A stretch of 36,429 nt of DNA from Advenella faeciporci (GCF_014652395.1 NZ_BMYS01000012.1:1-36429), one strand, 5' to 3'; shown: positions 7,684 through 16,913, counted from the stretch's first letter. A program made the numbers and translations. The notes: a model not told the origin generated them from the sequence alone.

Positions 7684-7712
7684 TTGACCCTAGAATTAAC
7701 AATATTTATTAT
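7684..7712 (+). promoter_or_regulatory. Sigma70 promoter of the NAD-binding epimerase-like gene
   Basis: TTGACC (7684-7689), a 17-nt spacer and TATTAT (7707-7712) form a near-consensus promoter about 40 bp upstream of the start codon at 7755. The predicted start of transcription is near 7719. Confidence 0.7.
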
Positions 7713-7754
7713 CACTTTAGTCATAATCAATCACAAACAAACTGGAGAATCATT

Positions 7755-8648
7755 ATGAAAGTGCTTGTATGTGGTGCAAAAGGCTTTATTGGCGGAAACA
7801 TTTCCCGCGCACTAAAACAGGCGGGGCACGAGGTGATTGCCGGCGTCTCGTCACGCCATGCAAACGCCTTGCCCAACAGCGTGGTTGTTGACTACGCCAA
7901 AGACACCACCGCCCAGGCCTGGTTGCCCCGACTTGACAATGTAGATGCCGTCATCAATGCGGTTGGCGTGTTGCGCACATCAAGTTCGCGTCCTATAGAG
8001 GCTGTGCATCAACACACCCCCATCGCCTTATGGGATGCCTGTGTTCAGGCAAATATTAAAAAAGTCATACAAATTTCAGCCCTTGGCGCCGAAACCAGCC
8101 AAACGCAATACGCCCGCACCAAACGGGCCGCCGACCATCATCTTATGACTCTGGCTGACAGTGGCAAAATAAGCCACAACATATTGCGCCCCAGCATTGT
8201 ATTTGGCAAAGGTGGCGCCAGCAGTGCACTATTCATGAATTTGGCCAGGCTGCCTTTTCTGGTTTTGCCCAAACCGGTATTGCGTGCACGTGTCCAGCCG
8301 GTTTCCGTGCTTAATCTGGCTGAAGCCATTGTCGCCTTGCTGGGCCCCTCTTTTGTTCAACAGGGAATTATCAGCTGCACGGGAGCAGAACCGGTGCTCA
8401 TGAGTGACTTCATTGCCAGCCTGCGGCAACAATGTGGCCGACGCCCGGCCAGCGTTCTTCCTTTGCCAGACAGCCTAAGCACCCTGAGCGCCCGCCTGGG
8501 AGACCTGGTTCCCGGCGTTCCCTGGTGCACTGAAACCATGACCATGCTAGCCACGAACAATGAAGACAGCTGCGCTGATTTTGAAGCCCTGATTGGACAC
8601 ACACCTGTGCATTACAGCGAACTGGTGGCCAAGGCCTGGAATATATAA
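7755..8648 (+). CDS. Atypical short-chain dehydrogenase / NAD(P)H-binding epimerase-like protein
   Basis: A 297-residue cytoplasmic protein with the N-terminal nucleotide-binding motif MKVLVCGAKGFIGGNISRAL (GxxGxxG type). It also has VDAVINAVGVL at the fourth strand, ISALGAET, and a YARTK segment at the position of the YxxxK pair, followed by ILRPSIVFG. The pattern matches the NDUFA9-like/complex-I-associated or NmrA-like extended SDR group. Its substrate is not evident and catalysis is uncertain. CTGGAG provides the ribosome site. Transcription is from the promoter at 7684-7712 beside the 30-bp palindrome, which suggests regulated expression. Confidence 0.85.
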   Translation: MKVLVCGAKGFIGGNISRALKQAGHEVIAGVSSRHANALPNSVVVDYAKDTTAQAWLPRLDNVDAVINAVGVLRTSSSRPIEAVHQHTPIALWDACVQANIKKVIQISALGAETSQTQYARTKRAADHHLMTLADSGKISHNILRPSIVFGKGGASSALFMNLARLPFLVLPKPVLRARVQPVSVLNLAEAIVALLGPSFVQQGIISCTGAEPVLMSDFIASLRQQCGRRPASVLPLPDSLSTLSARLGDLVPGVPWCTETMTMLATNNEDSCADFEALIGHTPVHYSELVAKAWNI

Positions 8649-8668
8649 GGGAAAATGAATGTGACAAT

Positions 8669-8693
8669 GCAATAGCTGTATATCAGCTATTGC
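8669..8693. terminator. Hairpin downstream of the epimerase-like gene, possible terminator
   Basis: GCAATAGCTG (8669-8678) pairs perfectly with CAGCTATTGC (8684-8693) around TATAT. It is not followed by a run of T on either strand, so termination would be weak. It sits between the plus-strand gene ending at 8648 and the minus-strand tRNA gene. Confidence 0.45.
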
Positions 8694-8778
8694 TGTGTAA
8701 AATATTTAACAGTGAAAAACAATGAAAGATGAAATTTACATTAATTGCTTTTTTATTTTTTTATTAAAATACAATCAA

Positions 8779-8865
8779 TGGTGCCCAGGAGAAGACTCGA
8801 ACTTCCACAGGATTGCTCCCGCTAGGACCTGAACCTAGTGCGTCTACCAATTCCGCCACCTGGGC
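8779..8865 (-). tRNA. tRNA-Leu (anticodon CAG)
   Basis: An 87-nt class II tRNA on the minus strand with acceptor arms GCCCAGG/CCTGGGC, D-arm sequence GGCGGAATTGGTAGACGC, anticodon loop TTCAGGT (anticodon at 8829-8831), a long variable arm, T-loop TTCGAGT and an encoded CCA end (8779-8781). It decodes CUG leucine codons. Confidence 0.97.
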
Positions 8866-8911
8866 ACTTGCTTGCGATTTGCTTTTTACTGCGTTTCGCG
8901 AAGAAGATGAA

Positions 8912-8939
8912 ATTATAATCCCATCATAAAAAAACACAA
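8912..8939 (-). promoter_or_regulatory. Promoter of the tRNA-Leu gene
   Basis: On the minus strand TTGTGT (8934-8939) and a perfect TATAAT (8912-8917) are separated by 16 nt, about 45 bp upstream of the tRNA 5' end. Confidence 0.65.
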
Positions 8940-9018
8940 GTCCTATTTTTGCTTATTTGATGATTTTTTCATTTTCGTTGTTTTCAATGCAATAAAACAA
9001 CAATTTTAACCATCACAA

Positions 9019-9058
9019 TAAAAACCGGCTGGTACCATTTGAATAGCACCAGCCAGTT
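9019..9058 (-). terminator. Rho-independent terminator of rppH
   Basis: On the minus strand an 11-bp stem (AACTGGCTGGT with ACCAGCCGGTT, one G-U pair; 9048-9058 and 9023-9033) is followed by TTTTTATT. It lies about 20 bp after the rppH stop. Confidence 0.8.
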
Positions 9059-9078
9059 AGTGATAAACAAATTACACG

Positions 9079-9684
9079 TTATTCAACACCCAACGGGATT
9101 TTTGCTTTCTCCGTTTTTTGGATATTGCCTGTATCTGTTTTTTTGCCACGCCCAGCCTGGGATTTGCGACCGTAGAACTGTCGAGGTCTTGAAAGGCGGG
9201 TTTCTGACGGATTGCGAAAAATGATTTTCGACAACTCATTCAGTGCCTGCATATATACTTCACGCTTGAATTCTATTACCGCATCAAGGGGAACCCAGTA
9301 CCGGCTCCAGCGCCAGGCATCAAATTCCGGATGATTGGTTGCCCGTAAACTGACATCAGAATCTTTACCCACCAAACGTAATAAAAACCAAATCTGCTTT
9401 TGCCCCTTATAATATCCTCGCGACTCGCGTCGCACAAAATTATCCGGTACGTTGTACCGTAACCAATTACGTGTTCGTCCCAATATTCGTACATGCTCTG
9501 GTTTCAGACCAACTTCTTCATGAAGTTCACGGAACATGGCCTGCACAGGGCTTTCACCATGATTAATGCCACCTTGCGGAAACTGCCATGAATGCTCTCG
9601 AATTCTTTTACCCCAGAACACCTCATTCTTCTGATTAACAAGGATAATACCAACATTAGGACGGTAGCCTTCGCGATCCAGCAT
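9079..9684 (-). CDS. rppH: RNA pyrophosphohydrolase RppH
   Basis: Removes pyrophosphate from 5'-triphosphorylated RNA, converting it to a 5'-monophosphate that triggers RNase E decay. The Nudix box [23 protein letters not shown] (about residues 38-60) is intact, and the N-terminus [16 protein letters not shown] and SWQFPQGG are characteristic of RppH. At 201 residues it has a basic, low-complexity C-terminal tail ([16 protein letters not shown]) beyond the roughly 160-residue Nudix core, as in other betaproteobacterial homologues. It is divergent from proS with about 60 bp between them. Confidence 0.95.
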   Translation of the reverse strand: MLDREGYRPNVGIILVNQKNEVFWGKRIREHSWQFPQGGINHGESPVQAMFRELHEEVGLKPEHVRILGRTRNWLRYNVPDNFVRRESRGYYKGQKQIWFLLRLVGKDSDVSLRATNHPEFDAWRWSRYWVPLDAVIEFKREVYMQALNELSKIIFRNPSETRLSRPRQFYGRKSQAGRGKKTDTGNIQKTEKAKIPLGVE

Positions 9685-9746
9685 GCGGCCACCCCCATTT
9701 TCAAATACAATTTAGTTGATTATACGTATCTATTGAGTCTGTAACC

Positions 9747-11489
9747 ATGTTAGCATCCAAATTTCACTTAAATACCTTAAAAGAAGCCCCAACAGAAGCC
9801 GAAATCGCCAGTCATCAATTAATGACCCGTGCCGGCATGATTCGCAAACACGCTGGCGGCATTTATACCTACATGCCATTGGGCCTGAAAATCATGCGCA
9901 AAGTAGAGGCGATTGTTCGTGAGGAAATGAACAACGCCGGCGCGATTGAGCTGCTTATGCCTGTTGTACAGCCCGCAGAACTTTGGATTGAATCCGGCCG
10001 CTGGGAAGAATACGGCCCCGAACTGCTGCGCATCAAGGATCGCCATCAGCGCGACTTTGTGCTGCAACCCACCTCTGAAGAAGTAATTACCGACATTGCC
10101 CGTAATGAAATTCACAGTTACCGGCAACTACCCGTTAATTTTTACCATATCCAAACCAAGTTCCGTGACGAACGGCGCCCCCGCTTTGGCCTGATGCGAG
10201 GCCGTGAATTCACCATGAAAGACGCCTACTCTTTCGATCGCGATGAAGCCGGCGCCCTTGCCAGTTACGACATTATGTTTAACGCTTACATGCGCATTTT
10301 CAAGCGTCTTGGCCTTACTTTCCGGGCCGTGGCTGCCGACACAGGCTCTATTGGCGGCTCACGCAGTCATGAATTTCAGGTCATTGCCGAGACCGGCGAA
10401 GACCTTATTGTATACAACCCCGATTCCGACTATGCAGCCAACATAGAATTGGCCGAAGCGCCCTGCCTGATTGCAAAACGCGAAGCGCCAACCCAGGCGC
10501 TGCAGGAAGTTGAAACGCCCAACGCCAACAAATGTGAACTGGTTGCCCAACAACTGGGGGTAGGCCTGGACAAAACCGTCAAATCGGTGGTTTTTGTAAC
10601 CACGCCTGAAGAGGGCCCTGCCAAAGTATGGCTGCTCATGGTGCGTGGCGACCATGAAGTCAATGAAATCAAGGTCGGCAAGTTACCGGCATTCAAAAAC
10701 GGCTTCCGTCTGGCCACTGAAGAAGAAATTCTTGAATATTTTGGCTCTGAGCCCGGTTATCTTGGCCCGCTCAATACCGTCAAACCCGTCAATATCATTG
10801 TTGACACCACGGTTGCCAATATGTCCGACTTTATTTGTGGTGCCAATAAAGCGCCCTACCACATCACAGGCATCAACTGGGGTCGTGACCTGCCCGAACC
10901 CGAGGTGGCCGATTTGCGTAATGTGATTGCAGGCGACCCGGCCATTGGAGAGCCCGGCAAGCTGGCGATCCAGCGTGGCATTGAGGTGGGGCATGTTTTT
11001 TTCCTGGGTGACAAATACTCGTCAGGACTGAAAGCCACCTTCCTGAACGAAAACGGCAAACCCGAAACCTTGCAAATGGGCTGCTACGGTATTGGTATCA
11101 GCCGTATCACGGCCGCCGCGATTGAACAGAACCATGATGAAAAAGGTATTATCTGGCCAATCGCCATGGCCCCCTTCGAGGTTGTCATTTGCCCGGTGGG
11201 CTGGGGAAAAAGCGAAACAATTCGCAATGAAGCCACAGCACTTTACGAAACACTGAAACAAAACAATATAGACGTTATACTTGACGATCGTGATGCTCGA
11301 CCAGGTGTCATGTTCTCGGAGTGGGAACTGATTGGCGTGCCAATCAGGGTTACCATTGGCGATCGCGGACTCAAGGACGGCGTTATCGAGGTCCAGGAAC
11401 GCAGCAAGGCAGAGGCAGTCAAAGTCCCTGTGGCAGAAGTAAACGCTTACGTTTTATCCTTGTTTGAAAACCTTAAAAATACGCTATAA
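9747..11489 (+). CDS. proS: Prolyl-tRNA synthetase
   Basis: Charges tRNA-Pro. The 580-residue protein is the bacterial type: class II catalytic motifs 1 and 2 in the first 200 residues (for example [25 protein letters not shown]). An inserted YbaK-like editing domain of about 180 residues follows ([22 protein letters not shown] to PGYLGPLN), which clears mischarged alanine. Motif 3 is [18 protein letters not shown], and the C-terminal anticodon-binding domain ends in [23 protein letters not shown]. Length is typical. ybgC begins 24 bp downstream, so the tol block may be partly transcribed from here. Confidence 0.97.
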   Translation: MLASKFHLNTLKEAPTEAEIASHQLMTRAGMIRKHAGGIYTYMPLGLKIMRKVEAIVREEMNNAGAIELLMPVVQPAELWIESGRWEEYGPELLRIKDRHQRDFVLQPTSEEVITDIARNEIHSYRQLPVNFYHIQTKFRDERRPRFGLMRGREFTMKDAYSFDRDEAGALASYDIMFNAYMRIFKRLGLTFRAVAADTGSIGGSRSHEFQVIAETGEDLIVYNPDSDYAANIELAEAPCLIAKREAPTQALQEVETPNANKCELVAQQLGVGLDKTVKSVVFVTTPEEGPAKVWLLMVRGDHEVNEIKVGKLPAFKNGFRLATEEEILEYFGSEPGYLGPLNTVKPVNIIVDTTVANMSDFICGANKAPYHITGINWGRDLPEPEVADLRNVIAGDPAIGEPGKLAIQRGIEVGHVFFLGDKYSSGLKATFLNENGKPETLQMGCYGIGISRITAAAIEQNHDEKGIIWPIAMAPFEVVICPVGWGKSETIRNEATALYETLKQNNIDVILDDRDARPGVMFSEWELIGVPIRVTIGDRGLKDGVIEVQERSKAEAVKVPVAEVNAYVLSLFENLKNTL

Positions 11490-11513
11490 TTCACTGATTT
11501 ATCAGGGCTTTAC

Positions 11514-11939
11514 ATGTCTGAAAAACAAGACAACAGGCAATTTACGCTCCCCATCCGGGTTTACTACGAAGACACGGATGCCGGAGGTGTTGTTTTTTAC
11601 GCCAACTATTTAAAGTTTTTTGAGCGGGCCCGCACCGAATGGCTGCGCCATCTGGGTGTTAATCAATCAGCGCTGGCCTGCAGCGACAACCGCATTTTTG
11701 TGGTTGTCAACACCCAGCTGAACTACAAAAAACCCGCCCGGCTTGATGACTTGATTTTTATTAAAAGCAAAATCACCAAAGTCGGTGATGCTTCTGCCAC
11801 CTTCGTACAATGGGCAGAACGAGACTCCCGGCTACTGGTTGAAAGCACCATTAAAATATGTTGCGTCAACAATCAAACTTTCCGGCCTGCGGCCATACCT
11901 CCTTCAGTCAGAACCTTATTAATTTCCGTGCAGGACTAA
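11514..11939 (+). CDS. ybgC: Tol-Pal system-associated acyl-CoA thioesterase
   Basis: A 141-residue hotdog-fold thioesterase. The N-terminal signature RVYYEDTDAGGVVFYANYLKF contains the catalytic Asp, followed by ERARTEWLRHLG, the YbgC/4-hydroxybenzoyl-CoA thioesterase pattern. It hydrolyses short-chain or acyl-carrier thioesters and is linked to phospholipid metabolism. It is the first gene of the tol-pal block, 9 bp before tolQ, its normal position. Confidence 0.95.
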   Translation: MSEKQDNRQFTLPIRVYYEDTDAGGVVFYANYLKFFERARTEWLRHLGVNQSALACSDNRIFVVVNTQLNYKKPARLDDLIFIKSKITKVGDASATFVQWAERDSRLLVESTIKICCVNNQTFRPAAIPPSVRTLLISVQD

Positions 11940-11948
11940 TACTTTATT

Positions 11949-12629
11949 ATGCAACCCGTTCAAGATGAGATGTCAATTTTCTCGCTGATAGTCAATGCGA
12001 GCATCCCCGTACAAATCGTTATGCTTATCCTGCTGGCCATCTCGGTGGTCTCCTGGACTTACATCATTAGCAAACGGCTAACCTTAAAACGTACGCTGTC
12101 ACAAACACGTGAATTTGAAAATGCTTTCTGGAAAGGCGGCGACCTGTCTTCTTTACACCAGTCCATCACCCGCAACACCGATGAGCATGGTGCACTGGCC
12201 CGTATTTTCGAAGCTGGCATGAGCGAATTCATGAAAGCCCGCCGTACCGGCAACACCGATATCAATGCGCTAATGGACGGCCCCAACCGCGCCATGCGAG
12301 CTACCTACCAGCGCGAACTGGACCTGCTCGATTCACGCCTCAACTTTCTGGCTTCGGCCGGTTCGGTCAGCCCATATATCGGCCTGTTAGGCACTGTTTG
12401 GGGCATCATGCACTCTTTCATCGGGCTTTCAACCGCTCAACAGGCAACCCTTGCCGCGGTTGCCCCAGGCATTGCCGAAGCACTTATCGCCACGGCAATC
12501 GGCCTGTTTGCCGCCATTCCCGCTGTCATTGCCTACAACCACTTTTCAAACGACATTGACAAACTTGCCAGCCGTTTTGACAGCTTCATTGATGAGTTTC
12601 TGAATATTTTGCAACGTCAGGTACGCTAA
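11949..12629 (+). CDS. tolQ: Tol-Pal system proton-channel subunit TolQ
   Basis: Inner-membrane protein of the ExbB/MotA family that, with TolR, uses the proton-motive force to drive TolA during cell constriction. It has 226 residues and three membrane segments: near residues 20-40 (VMLILLAISVVSWTYII), about 135-160 (SAGSVSPYIGLLGTVWGIM) and about 170-195 (AEALIATAIGLFAAIPAVIAYN). A second in-frame ATG seven codons in, at MSIFSL, is an alternative start. tolR starts 2 bp after the stop. Confidence 0.95.
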   Translation: MQPVQDEMSIFSLIVNASIPVQIVMLILLAISVVSWTYIISKRLTLKRTLSQTREFENAFWKGGDLSSLHQSITRNTDEHGALARIFEAGMSEFMKARRTGNTDINALMDGPNRAMRATYQRELDLLDSRLNFLASAGSVSPYIGLLGTVWGIMHSFIGLSTAQQATLAAVAPGIAEALIATAIGLFAAIPAVIAYNHFSNDIDKLASRFDSFIDEFLNILQRQVR

Positions 12630-12631
12630 TC

Positions 12632-13072
12632 ATGTCTTCCAGAAGAAATAGCCATCGACGCGGCCGTCGAATGAAAAATGAAATGAATGTGGTTCCCTAT
12701 ATCGACGTCATGCTGGTATTGCTGGTTATTTTCATGGTAACCGCCCCCATGATCACACCAGGCCTGATCAACCTGCCATCGGTTGGCCAGGCAGCAACGG
12801 TTCCGTCAACACCGGTTGAAATCGAGCTTGCCGAAAACGGCGACGTTTCCATTCGCCTGCGCGAAGCCGGCAATACCTTTCAGAAAATTGAAAAAGACAA
12901 TTTGCTTTCTGAGGTACAGGCACTGGTTCAGGCGGACACACCCGTCATTATTGCCGCCGATGGAAAAGTGCCCTATGAAGATGTCGTCAAAGTCATGGAT
13001 ACCCTGCGTAGCAATGGCCTGAACCGCCTTGGTTTATTGGTGAACCAAAACGGCGAAAGCTCCTCAAACTAA
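12632..13072 (+). CDS. tolR: Tol-Pal system protein TolR
   Basis: A 146-residue ExbD-family protein with one N-terminal membrane helix. MNVVPYIDVMLVLLVIFMVT carries the essential membrane Asp of the proton path. The C-terminal periplasmic domain has DTPVIIAADGKVPYEDVVKVMD, a conserved ExbD/TolR segment. It partners TolQ in the energising complex. The basic N-terminus (SRRNSHRRGRRMKNE) faces the cytoplasm. Confidence 0.95.
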   Translation: MSSRRNSHRRGRRMKNEMNVVPYIDVMLVLLVIFMVTAPMITPGLINLPSVGQAATVPSTPVEIELAENGDVSIRLREAGNTFQKIEKDNLLSEVQALVQADTPVIIAADGKVPYEDVVKVMDTLRSNGLNRLGLLVNQNGESSSN

Positions 13073-13101
13073 GATTGCCAGATTAACACGACCCTATTTT
13101 C

Positions 13102-14271
13102 ATGAAACACACTGAAAATCCTAACGAGTTCTATGAGCAGTCCGATGACCGCAAGGGGCTTATCGGCGCCCTGACGCTTCATAGCCTGTTAGTGATCGCA
13201 CTTATTGTCAGTCTGCTGGCCTCTCCCGAGGCCCCTACCGGCCCCATACAATTGGAGTTATGGACAGAGGGTACGGAACAGGTACTTAAGGCCCCGGCAC
13301 AAACACAATCCCAGGAACTGGCAGAAGAAGATACCACAAGCGATGAAGATATTGATCCACCCGCTGAAGAACCGGAAGTACAGGAGCCACAGGCCGAACC
13401 CGAAGCAGCACAGGCACCCGAACCCCCTCCTGCTCCCCGGCAGCCAGTAGCCAACGCACAGCAGCAGGAAGACCCTGAAATTGCCATAGAAAAGAAACGT
13501 CAGCAGGCACAGGAGGAACAGCGCCAAAAAGCATTGGCAGACGCCAGGGCAGCCAAAGAAGCCCGCGAAAAAGCGCTGGCTGAAACACGAGCCCTTGAAG
13601 CCGCCCGCGTGAAAGCGCTGGCTGAAGCAAAAGCTGCCAAACTAGAGGCCGATAAAAAAGCCAAGGCGCTGGCCGAAGCCAAGGCTAAACAGGAAGCCGA
13701 AGCCAAGGCCAAAGCATTGGCAGAAGCCAAGGCCAAGGAAGAGGCTGCAAATAAAGCCAAGGCACTGGCCGAGGCCAAAGCCAAGGAAGAGGCCGAGAAA
13801 AAGGCCAAGGCATTGGCAGAAGCCAAGGCCAAACAGGAAAAAGAAAAAGCATTGGCTAAAGCAAAAGCCGATGCCAAAAAAGCGGCACAAGCCAAGCAGA
13901 AAGCCGAATCACAAGGTGAAGCCTTGCGTGCTGCCATGCGTGGCGACATTGCCAGTGCCGCGGGCATCAAGGGCGGAGCCAGCAACCGAAACCAGATAGG
14001 CGGTGGTGGCGGCAATTCAGCCTACGCCAGGCAAGTACAACAGTGCGTGCAGCCCCGCTTGCGTTTTAACGGCAATGCCAAACTGGAATTAACCTATCGT
14101 GTTGATTTTGACGCCTCATTCAAGCCAAAATCAGCCAAAATAACAAAACGCTCAGGCAATCCCGCGTTTGATGCCGCTGTACAAAAAGCCCTGATGGCAT
14201 GCGACCCATTTCCAAAGCCGCCATCAGGAAATACATTTGTGACGGGTCCCTATACCTACACACCACGATAA
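13102..14271 (+). CDS. tolA: Cell-envelope integrity protein TolA
   Basis: A 389-residue protein spanning the periplasm. It has a single membrane anchor (residues about 20-41, IGALTLHSLLVIALIVSLL), then a Pro/Glu-rich stretch. A long Ala/Lys/Glu helical domain (residues about 130-270) follows, and then a Gly-rich hinge (GGASNRNQIGGGGGNSAYA). The C-terminal TonB-like domain (QCVQPRLRFNGNAKLELTYRV to the end) contacts TolB/Pal. It transmits TolQR force to the outer membrane. The helical domain contains four 16-residue near-identical repeats. Confidence 0.94.
   Translation: MKHTENPNEFYEQSDDRKGLIGALTLHSLLVIALIVSLLASPEAPTGPIQLELWTEGTEQVLKAPAQTQSQELAEEDTTSDEDIDPPAEEPEVQEPQAEPEAAQAPEPPPAPRQPVANAQQQEDPEIAIEKKRQQAQEEQRQKALADARAAKEAREKALAETRALEAARVKALAEAKAAKLEADKKAKALAEAKAKQEAEAKAKALAEAKAKEEAANKAKALAEAKAKEEAEKKAKALAEAKAKQEKEKALAKAKADAKKAAQAKQKAESQGEALRAAMRGDIASAAGIKGGASNRNQIGGGGGNSAYARQVQQCVQPRLRFNGNAKLELTYRVDFDASFKPKSAKITKRSGNPAFDAAVQKALMACDPFPKPPSGNTFVTGPYTYTPR
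13657..13845 (+). repeat. Four in-frame 48-bp tandem repeats in tolA
   Basis: The unit encodes KAKALAEAKAK(Q/E)EAxx and occurs at 13657, 13705, 13753 and 13801, the last copy being one codon short. Copies differ mainly at synonymous positions. Such repeats lengthen the helical rod of TolA and can change in number by slippage. Confidence 0.85.
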
Positions 14272-14303
14272 CTCTTACTTTTTTCTGACTAAGGAGATGT
14301 GCT

Positions 14304-15587
14304 ATGACTGCAACCCTTGATAATCGCAGCATGCGGAATACCGGCCAAGGCCGGCTCGCATTCATGCACCGTTTTTTTCTGTTCCTTGTTTTTGCATGTT
14401 TCCTGCAACTGGGCAATTTTGCCCAAGCCCAGGTTCAGGTCGCCCTGCAAGGTTCAGGTACTTCCAATAAATTTCCTGTCGTCATTGCCGATTTTGCCGG
14501 ACCCAATGGCAAAGAAATTGCCGATATCATCAGCGCCGATCTGATCCGCTCCGGACAGTTTGAGGTTACCCGTACCCAGGCCCTTACCATCGACTCAAGT
14601 GGCACCCCTAACTGGGCCGCCCTTTCCACACTGGGCGCAACAACGGTTGCCTATGGTTCAATCAGCGGCACAACCGCCAATTACCAGCTGACTGACACGG
14701 CCCTGAAAGCACCGTTAGAGGCTAAAAATATTACAGAACCCCAAATGCGTCGCCTGGCCCATAAAATTGCCGATGCGATTTACGAAAAAATGACGGGCGT
14801 TCGTGGCATTTTCGCAACACGAGTCGCCTATGCAACGGGGCAACAATTGGTCGTAGCCGATGCCGATGGTGAAAACAGAAAAGTCGTTGTCAACTCACCC
14901 AGCTCCATCATTTCCCCCGCCTGGTCTCCTGATGGTTCAAAGCTGGCTTATGTCAGTTTTGAAACCGGCAAACCCGTTGTTTATGTGCAAAACCTGGCTA
15001 CCGGTTCACGCCAGGCTGTCGCCAACTTCAAAGGCAATAACAGTGCCCCGGCATGGTCCCCAGACGGCAGCCAGCTTGCCGTGGCGCTTAGTATGAATGC
15101 GCTTTCAAACATCTACCAAATCAGTGCCACAGGTGGCTCCAATGCCCGTAAAATCACTGATTCAGCCGAGATCGATACCGAGCCTTTCTACTTCCCGAAT
15201 GGCAGCGGTCTCATCTTTACCAGTGACCGTGGCGGCAGTGCACAAATTTACCGCACTGGCCTGGGTGGGGGTGGTGCCAGTCGAATCACCTTCAACGGCT
15301 CACAAAACGTCTCTGGAAAAATTTCACCAGATGGCACAAAACTGGTATATTCTAGTCTAAGAGGAGGCTCATACTCCATCGCCCTGCAAGGGCTTGGAAG
15401 TGGCTCGGATCAAACCCTTACTTCCGGACCCAATGATCTTTCTCCAAGTTTTGCACCAAACGGGATGCAAATACTTTATGTTTCAAGCGGAGGCTTAAGC
15501 ATTGTTAACACTGACGGCTCTTTCCAAGCAAGTATTCCATCAGTCGGAAACGTATCAAGCGCTGCTTGGGGCCCGTTTACTGATTAA
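14304..15587 (+). CDS. tolB: Tol-Pal system beta-propeller protein TolB
   Basis: A 427-residue periplasmic protein that shuttles between Pal and TolA. An N-terminal domain (residues about 45-175, FPVVIADFAGPNGKEIADIISAD) is followed by a six-bladed propeller with repeated SPAWSPDGSKLAYVS, APAWSPDGSQLAVALS and KISPDGTKLVYSS motifs. The signal peptide is preceded by an unusually long N-terminal tail: the hydrophobic core FFLFLVFACFLQLG begins near residue 25. The start at 14304 has a strong AAGGAGA 7 nt upstream; an internal ATG at residue 21 would give a standard signal peptide but has no ribosome site. Confidence 0.95.
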   Translation: MTATLDNRSMRNTGQGRLAFMHRFFLFLVFACFLQLGNFAQAQVQVALQGSGTSNKFPVVIADFAGPNGKEIADIISADLIRSGQFEVTRTQALTIDSSGTPNWAALSTLGATTVAYGSISGTTANYQLTDTALKAPLEAKNITEPQMRRLAHKIADAIYEKMTGVRGIFATRVAYATGQQLVVADADGENRKVVVNSPSSIISPAWSPDGSKLAYVSFETGKPVVYVQNLATGSRQAVANFKGNNSAPAWSPDGSQLAVALSMNALSNIYQISATGGSNARKITDSAEIDTEPFYFPNGSGLIFTSDRGGSAQIYRTGLGGGGASRITFNGSQNVSGKISPDGTKLVYSSLRGGSYSIALQGLGSGSDQTLTSGPNDLSPSFAPNGMQILYVSSGGLSIVNTDGSFQASIPSVGNVSSAAWGPFTD

Positions 15588-15613
15588 TCGTGTATATTTA
15601 TAAAGGAAATACT

Positions 15614-16096
15614 ATGAGTTCTCGCATCGCGAAAACTTTGGCAATCGCAGCCATCGCAGCTTCACTGGCAGCATGTAGCTCAACTCCACTGGACGGCAGT
15701 GCAGGTGCAGGCGACTCTGCATCCGGCGCCACCATGGATCCATTCAACCCTAACAGCCCATTAGCTCAACAGCGCTCTGTTTATTTCGCTTTTGACAGCT
15801 ACGCTGTAGAACCGCAATACCAACCTTTAGTTCAAATGCACGCTCAATATCTAGCTGCCAACTCACAACAGCGCGTTCGCATTGAAGGCAATACCGATGC
15901 ACGTGGCAGTGCCGAATACAACCTGGCCCTTGGTCAGCGTCGTTCGGTTGCTGTAGGCAATCAATTGGTACAACAGGGTGTAAACGGCAACCAGATCGAA
16001 GCAGTCAGCTTTGGTAAAGAGCGTCCCAAAGCATCCGGCAACACCGAGGAAGCCTATGCAGAAAACCGTCGCGCAGATATTAACTACCTTCGTTAA
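15614..16096 (+). CDS. pal: Peptidoglycan-associated lipoprotein Pal
   Basis: A 160-residue outer-membrane lipoprotein with signal peptide and lipobox LAAC at about residues 20-23 (lipidated by Lgt, whose gene is also in this window). The OmpA-like peptidoglycan-binding domain carries VYFAFDSYAVEP, then RIEGNTDARGSAEYNLALGQRRS and ENRRADINYLR at the C-terminus. It anchors the outer membrane to peptidoglycan and interacts with TolB. AAAGGAA precedes the ATG at 15614; an upstream in-frame start at 15590 lacks lipoprotein logic. Confidence 0.96.
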   Translation: MSSRIAKTLAIAAIAASLAACSSTPLDGSAGAGDSASGATMDPFNPNSPLAQQRSVYFAFDSYAVEPQYQPLVQMHAQYLAANSQQRVRIEGNTDARGSAEYNLALGQRRSVAVGNQLVQQGVNGNQIEAVSFGKERPKASGNTEEAYAENRRADINYLR

Positions 16097-16126
16097 TTTC
16101 ACGTTCGGATAATTTGCATTGCTACA

Positions 16127-16151
16127 CGCCGCACGGTATGGCTGTGCGGCG
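16127..16151 (+). terminator. GC-rich hairpin between pal and cpoB, possible attenuator
   Basis: CGCCGCAC (16127-16134) pairs perfectly with GTGCGGCG (16144-16151) around a 9-nt loop, followed by TTGCTGTTTT. It lies inside the operon, just before the cpoB ribosome site. It could partly end the abundant pal transcript or protect its 3' end. Confidence 0.6.
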
Positions 16152-16173
16152 TTGCTGTTTTACTGGAGTAAAC

Positions 16174-16848
16174 ATGATCGTTAAGAAAAAACACACACTT
16201 TTACTGCTCACTGCCGCTTTTTTTTGTAGCATCTTGAACACCAATGCCTACGCATTTGAAGATGAAGATGCACGTCGTGCCATTCTTGATCTGCGTGCCC
16301 AGCTAAGACAAAGCGCACAGGCAAGGCTTGAGCTTTCCAATAAAATACAAAGCCTTCAAACCCAGGTTAGCCAGCTGCGCGGAGAAATAGAAAGACTAAG
16401 CAGTGCAGACACGCTTTCCCGCCAATCGGCACGTGCCGAAGCCGGCTTTGACCCAACTCCCCAGGTCGGTGACCCCAACGAACAGCGTGCATATGACGAA
16501 GCCCTGGATCTGTTCAGGCAGGGCAATTACTCCCAATCCAGCGTAGCACTGGGTAATTTTGCCACCGCCTATCCAAACAGTCCGCTAACACCCAGCGCCC
16601 GTTTTTACGAAGGTAGCAGCCTTTATGCCAGCAAAGACTTCAGGGGAGCCATACAAAGGCTGCAATCCATGGTTGCCGCCTACCCATCTGACCCAAAGGC
16701 CGGCGATGCATTATTGGTGATTGCAGGCAGCCAGGTTGAGCTCAATAACATTGCCGGCGCCAAAACAACCCTGCAAAGTATTATCAATCAATACCCCGAC
16801 ACCCCATCCGCCGATACGGCCAAACAACGTCTGGAACTGTTCAGATAA
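16174..16848 (+). CDS. cpoB: Cell division coordinator CpoB (TPR protein)
   Basis: A 224-residue periplasmic protein that coordinates peptidoglycan synthesis with Tol-driven constriction. The signal peptide (residues 1-about 24) is followed by a trimerising coiled coil (residues about 28-75, LDLRAQLRQSAQARLELSNK). A C-terminal TPR domain begins with EQRAYDEALDLFRQGNYSQS and ends NQYPDTPSADTAKQRLELFR. The start at 16174 has TGGAG upstream; an earlier in-frame start would lie inside the hairpin. It is the last gene of the tol-pal block, the usual place. Confidence 0.93.
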   Translation: MIVKKKHTLLLLTAAFFCSILNTNAYAFEDEDARRAILDLRAQLRQSAQARLELSNKIQSLQTQVSQLRGEIERLSSADTLSRQSARAEAGFDPTPQVGDPNEQRAYDEALDLFRQGNYSQSSVALGNFATAYPNSPLTPSARFYEGSSLYASKDFRGAIQRLQSMVAAYPSDPKAGDALLVIAGSQVELNNIAGAKTTLQSIINQYPDTPSADTAKQRLELFR

Positions 16849-16871
16849 GTTGTTTTTGCTTCAAAAATACA

Positions 16872-16913
16872 GGCATCATTCCATCACACGACATCAGGTG
16901 TGATCATGATGCC
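16872..16913 (+). terminator. Terminator of the tol-pal operon
   Basis: A two-part stem: GGCATCAT (16872-16879) with ATGATGCC (16906-16913), and ATCACAC (16883-16889) with GTGTGAT (16898-16904), with a small internal bulge. It is followed by only a short TTT, so rho-independent ending may be partial. Confidence 0.65.

Noticed and set aside
13500-14015. A 171-codon open frame antisense to tolA
   Set aside because: It mirrors the Ala/Lys repeat codons of tolA, giving a monotonous Ala/Ser/Leu sequence; a shadow of the real gene.
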